Source of the DNA: Desulfuromonadaceae bacterium | GTDB lineage: Bacteria > Desulfobacterota > Desulfuromonadia > Desulfuromonadales > SZUA-540 | Assembly (NCBI GenBank): GCA_003250235.1 | Contig: QKGY01000393.1 | Location: 1-7,494 of the forward strand | Length of the DNA stretch: 7,494 bases | Direction of reading: 5' to 3' | Shown: piece after piece, positions 5,021 through 7,494 of the stretch | Numbering within the stretch: position 1 is the stretch's first letter | How the letters are laid out: the number at the start of each line of letters is the position of its first letter | The notes under the pieces: generated by a model | Database searches by the model: none | What the model was told of the DNA's origin: nothing | Seen by the model: the letters and a program-made list of their open reading frames with translations, nothing else | Position numbers and translations under genes: made by a program

Positions 5021-6698
5021 CACTCTTCACCAGGGCGAGAAATTCGGTATAACCGGTAACCTGATGAATTTTTTCGCGAACTTCGTCATCCTTGAAGGTG
5101 GTGGCGATATCCGCGAGGATTTCCAGCTGGGCGCCATTGTCGTTCTGGGGGGTCAACAGAAGAAAAACCACACGGGCGGGCTGACCGTCCGGCGCATCGA
5201 AGTCGATCCCCGTAGCCGACAGCCCCAGGCCGACCACAGGGTTTTTGAGACCGTTCAACCGGGCGTGAGGGACAGCAATTCCCTGGCCGATGCCCGTGCC
5301 CATGATGCGTTCGCGCGATAGCACGGCCTCGGCAATCTCACGTCTGTCGAACCCCAGCGCGTCCGCCATCATCGAAGTCAACTCGCGAATCACCGCCGTT
5401 CTGTCCGCCGCATGCACGTGCGAAAGGAACAGGCCATGGTCGATAAAATCGACAAACCGGCGCGGTTTTTTAAGACGCAGTACTTTCTGCAGCAGCGGAC
5501 CGCTCGCCATGGAGGTCACCAGGGCCATGACGACCAGTGAGACGAAAAGCTCCTGGGTGATCAGGTGATACTGCAGGGCCAAAACGCCCAGGATAATTCC
5601 CATGGTTCCCTGAGCACTCATACCGAAACCGGCCCCCCAGGCTTCGCGCCAGGGCATGCGCCCCATACGAGCCCCCAACGTACTGCCGACGACCTTGCCG
5701 ACAAGGGCCAGAGTCAATATGGTCAGCGTCAGAAGAAGGTTGAAGTGGGTGGCGAAGTTGACCTTGAGACCTATGCTGGCGAAAAACAAAGGGGCAAAGA
5801 TAAAGGAGATGAATTGCTCGAGCGTAGTGCGGGTTCTCTCGCGCAAATGGCTGGAATGGCCTAACGCCACCCCGGCCAGGAAAGAGCCGAAAATGGCGTG
5901 GATGCCTATCCATTCGGTAAATGCGGCCGAAAAGAGGCACAAGGAGAGAGCAAAGCTCAGCACGCCGGCCGGCCAGCTGGTATAGGCCTGAATCCAGGGC
6001 AGTGCCCGATCAATGAGCCAGGGGATGACCGTCAGCATGGCGGCAGTAAAAGCAACGGTGATCAGAATGGTATGGCCGATGGGCAGGCCGTGGTCGGCAC
6101 CCACCATGCCGAGGATGACGGCAAAGACCAGCCATCCGAGCAGATCGTTGAAGACGGCGGCGGCGATAACGGCAACCCCCAGATCGCTGCGATAGATTTT
6201 CAGGTCGAGAAGAATTTTGGCAATGATCGGCAGGGCCGTGATGGAAAGCGCCGTGGCCAGGAACAGGGCAAAAGCAATCCGGTCGGTGCCGTCCTGATAT
6301 CCCACCATCGAAGGGGCAAACCAGGCCAGTGCGAATCCCAGGACAAAGGGAACCAGCATGCCGACCGTGGCGATCCAGATGGCGACCTTTCCCTGTCTCC
6401 ACACGGTGGAAAGATCCACCTCGATCCCGGCCACCAGCAGAAAGAGCACGATGGCCAGGGTGGTCAGTCCGTCGAGAACAAGGGCGCCACCGCCCCGGGA
6501 GGGGAAGAGCAGCGCACTGAGCTCAGGTAAAAACGTGCCGAAAACAGTCGGCCCGAGAAGAATGCCCGCGAGGATTTCACCCAGTACCGACGGGAGATTG
6601 AAGCGTCGGGCGATCTCGCCGAGAAGCCGAGCGCTGAAAAGCAGGGTGCCCAATGCCAGAAGGATGAAGGAGATTTCCCGTGGGGTCAGGGTATCCAT
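5010..6698 (-). CDS. CPA2-family cation/proton antiporter fused to a C-terminal PTS EIIA domain
   Basis: From the ATG at 6698 this is 562 residues. Residues 1 to about 400 are a multi-helix Na+/H+ exchanger domain. It has LPSVLGEILAGILLGPTVFG (35-54), LVAGIEVDL (88-96), ATALSITALPIIAKIL (148-163) and the ion-site region VFNDLLGW with Asn184-Asp185. Many CPA2 members have two acidic residues there, so Asn-Asp may mean electroneutral exchange (inference). From about 415 to the end is a PTS EIIA type-2 domain with the phosphorylatable His478 in GIAVPHARL. The second, usually conserved histidine of EIIA (as in THLHTL of PtsN) appears as Gln in NGAQLEIL. The domain probably ties transport to the PTS phosphorylation state. 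The frame also has an ATG at 6734, but the family start and a GGGA near 6698 favour the shorter form. A sigma-70-like promoter lies upstream. It may be cotranscribed with the kinase. Confidence 0.9.
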   Translation of the reverse strand: MDTLTPREISFILLALGTLLFSARLLGEIARRFNLPSVLGEILAGILLGPTVFGTFLPELSALLFPSRGGGALVLDGLTTLAIVLFLLVAGIEVDLSTVWRQGKVAIWIATVGMLVPFVLGFALAWFAPSMVGYQDGTDRIAFALFLATALSITALPIIAKILLDLKIYRSDLGVAVIAAAVFNDLLGWLVFAVILGMVGADHGLPIGHTILITVAFTAAMLTVIPWLIDRALPWIQAYTSWPAGVLSFALSLCLFSAAFTEWIGIHAIFGSFLAGVALGHSSHLRERTRTTLEQFISFIFAPLFFASIGLKVNFATHFNLLLTLTILTLALVGKVVGSTLGARMGRMPWREAWGAGFGMSAQGTMGIILGVLALQYHLITQELFVSLVVMALVTSMASGPLLQKVLRLKKPRRFVDFIDHGLFLSHVHAADRTAVIRELTSMMADALGFDRREIAEAVLSRERIMGTGIGQGIAVPHARLNGLKNPVVGLGLSATGIDFDAPDGQPARVVFLLLTPQNDNGAQLEILADIATTFKDDEVREKIHQVTGYTEFLALVKSAKR

Positions 6699-6764
6699 AG
6701 AATCCCGCGCAATAGGGCGTGAAGCCCAAGACATGAAATAAAAACAAGGGGATGACGTTCAGAA

Positions 6765-6793
6765 ACTATGACAGAAGAGATCGGCCGGGTCAA
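6765..6793 (-). promoter_or_regulatory. Candidate sigma-70 promoter of the antiporter gene
   Basis: On the minus strand, TTGACC (6793-6788) and CATAGT (6770-6765) are separated by exactly 17 bases. They match the consensus at 5/6 and 4/6 positions. Transcription would begin near 6758, leaving a leader of about 60 bases to the preferred start at 6698. Confidence 0.5.
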
Positions 6794-6798
6794 TTGCC

Positions 6799-6823
6799 GT
6801 GGCACCCGATCGCCAGGTGCCAC
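6799..6823. repeat. Perfect inverted repeat next to the antiporter promoter
   Basis: GTGGCACC (6799-6806) and GGTGCCAC (6816-6823) are perfect inverted copies with a 9-base centre. The element starts 5 bp upstream of the candidate -35 and 41 bp after the glycosyltransferase-like gene. With no T-run on either side it is not an obvious terminator. It may be an operator, or an RNA hairpin at the 3' end of the upstream transcript. Confidence 0.55.
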
Positions 6824-6864
6824 AGCTGGATGAACCGTTTCGCGGAAGGGAACGGGAGTAAAAA

Positions 6865-7494
6865 CTACCCGAGAGGGGTGCGACGTTCGCCAAGTTGCCA
6901 CCACCAACGCCAGGCCGAAGTCCCGAGCTGGGGAAGGACCAGGTGCAGGCGCGGCATGCTCCCGGCCAGAGAGGTCATCAGGGCGGCACCATAGGGAAAG
7001 GCCTGAACCAGCAGCAGCACAGCCCAGAGGACCGCCTGAGGGGTGTCCCAGCCGAAGCGCCACAGATAGACCACGACGGTCAGCAGAAGAAGCAGAACGA
7101 TCTGCGTTTCTTCCCAGGCCATGAGCACAGCCTGGATGAGCGCCGGTTTGTTCTCCCCTTTGGGGGTTCGCAGAAAGGGTTTTTTCGAGGTCGACAGACC
7201 GCTGAAGACGGCACGGGCGATTGCGTGAGTCAACCCCATGCCAGCGATGGCAGCCCCGAGGCTCTGCACAAAAGAGCAGGAGACCCGGGCCCGATACAGG
7301 ACCAGCGCATGCGTTATTTTGAACAGGAACATCCCCAGGGTCGGTATCAGAAATGCGCTCAGCGGAATCTCGAAGATGCCCGGAGCCAAGAGCATCCCCA
7401 GCGTCCAGAAAACCCCGGCGAAAGTAAAGACAAGGTGCAGGGCATCGGTCATCCAGGGGAGCCAGCCGGTGACGAAGTGGAATTTCTGACCGAA
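6865..7494 (-). CDS. Glycosyltransferase-like membrane protein, C-terminal part (5' end outside window)
   Basis: The frame is open from the right edge of the window to the TAG at 6865-6867 and shows 209 residues of a larger gene. Conserved-looking sequence (GQKFHFVTGWLPW) lies before the ATG at 7452, so that ATG is internal. The visible part has four to five hydrophobic helices. Cytoplasmic-looking segments include LYRARVSCSFVQSLGA, ARAVFSGL and KKPFLRTPKGENKPAL, then a Trp-rich stretch (WRWWWQLGE) and a short tail. This pattern resembles the C-terminal membrane part of processive family 2 glycosyltransferases (cellulose synthase-like proteins), which make or export polysaccharide at the inner membrane. 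The catalytic domain with its DxD and QxxRW-type motifs would lie outside the window, so substrate and product cannot be named. Another multi-pass membrane protein is possible. Confidence 0.65.
   Translation of the reverse strand, partial: FGQKFHFVTGWLPWMTDALHLVFTFAGVFWTLGMLLAPGIFEIPLSAFLIPTLGMFLFKITHALVLYRARVSCSFVQSLGAAIAGMGLTHAIARAVFSGLSTSKKPFLRTPKGENKPALIQAVLMAWEETQIVLLLLLTVVVYLWRFGWDTPQAVLWAVLLLVQAFPYGAALMTSLAGSMPRLHLVLPQLGTSAWRWWWQLGERRTPLG

Noticed and set aside
5898..6530. A 210-codon plus-strand open frame opposite the antiporter
   Set aside because: Its very polar, Gly/Gln/Asp-rich translation is what the complement of membrane-helix codons gives. It is a shadow.
6783..6823. Sigma-54 promoter suggested by TGGCAC in the inverted repeat
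   Set aside because: The required GC at the -12 position is absent on both strands at the correct spacing.
6865..7452. Complete 195-residue membrane protein starting at 7452
   Set aside because: The frame stays open to the window edge with family-like residues before this ATG, so the gene is truncated by the window.

Overview
The window reads as ordinary, gene-dense bacterial chromosome from an anaerobic, moderately GC-rich Gram-negative. The gene content (a Dcu C4-dicarboxylate transporter, a CitA/DcuS-type sensor pair, L-aspartate oxidase, and a CPA2 antiporter with an EIIA tail) and the protein style suggest the Desulfuromonadales/Geobacter group. That placement is inference; no rRNA or marker gene is present. 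I see no mobile element, tRNA, rRNA or CRISPR array.

Left part, plus strand (1-939): the 3' end of nadB is followed 19 bp later by a 90-residue AroQ chorismate mutase (TTG start, strong Shine-Dalgarno). Three bases further on is a 68-residue protein that matches only the N-terminal ferredoxin-like regulatory domain of type I-beta DAHP synthases. A GAAA-loop intrinsic terminator closes the group. Both small proteins correspond to domains that in other bacteria are fused to DAHP synthase and give it feedback control, but no DAHP synthase barrel is present here. This is the most unusual point of the window.

Middle part: a 260-bp AT-rich regulatory stretch with repeated AAGGTC half-sites leads into dcuB (plus strand, 1200-2525), an anaerobic C4-dicarboxylate exchanger. 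A near-perfect terminator hairpin ends it. Convergent to it on the minus strand is a two-component system: a DcuS/CitA-type membrane sensor kinase (4937-3309) and a DcuR/CitB-type response regulator (3307-2621), separated by one base. The kinase ligand pocket keeps the residues expected for C4-dicarboxylates and lacks the lysine of citrate sensors. The simplest reading is that this pair senses external fumarate, succinate or malate and controls dcuB.

Right part, minus strand: a CPA2 cation/proton antiporter fused to a C-terminal PTS EIIA domain (6698-5010) lies 72 bp upstream of the kinase. A plausible sigma-70 promoter with an adjacent 8-bp inverted repeat lies in front of it. The window ends inside a larger membrane glycosyltransferase-like gene, of which only the C-terminal 209 residues are visible.
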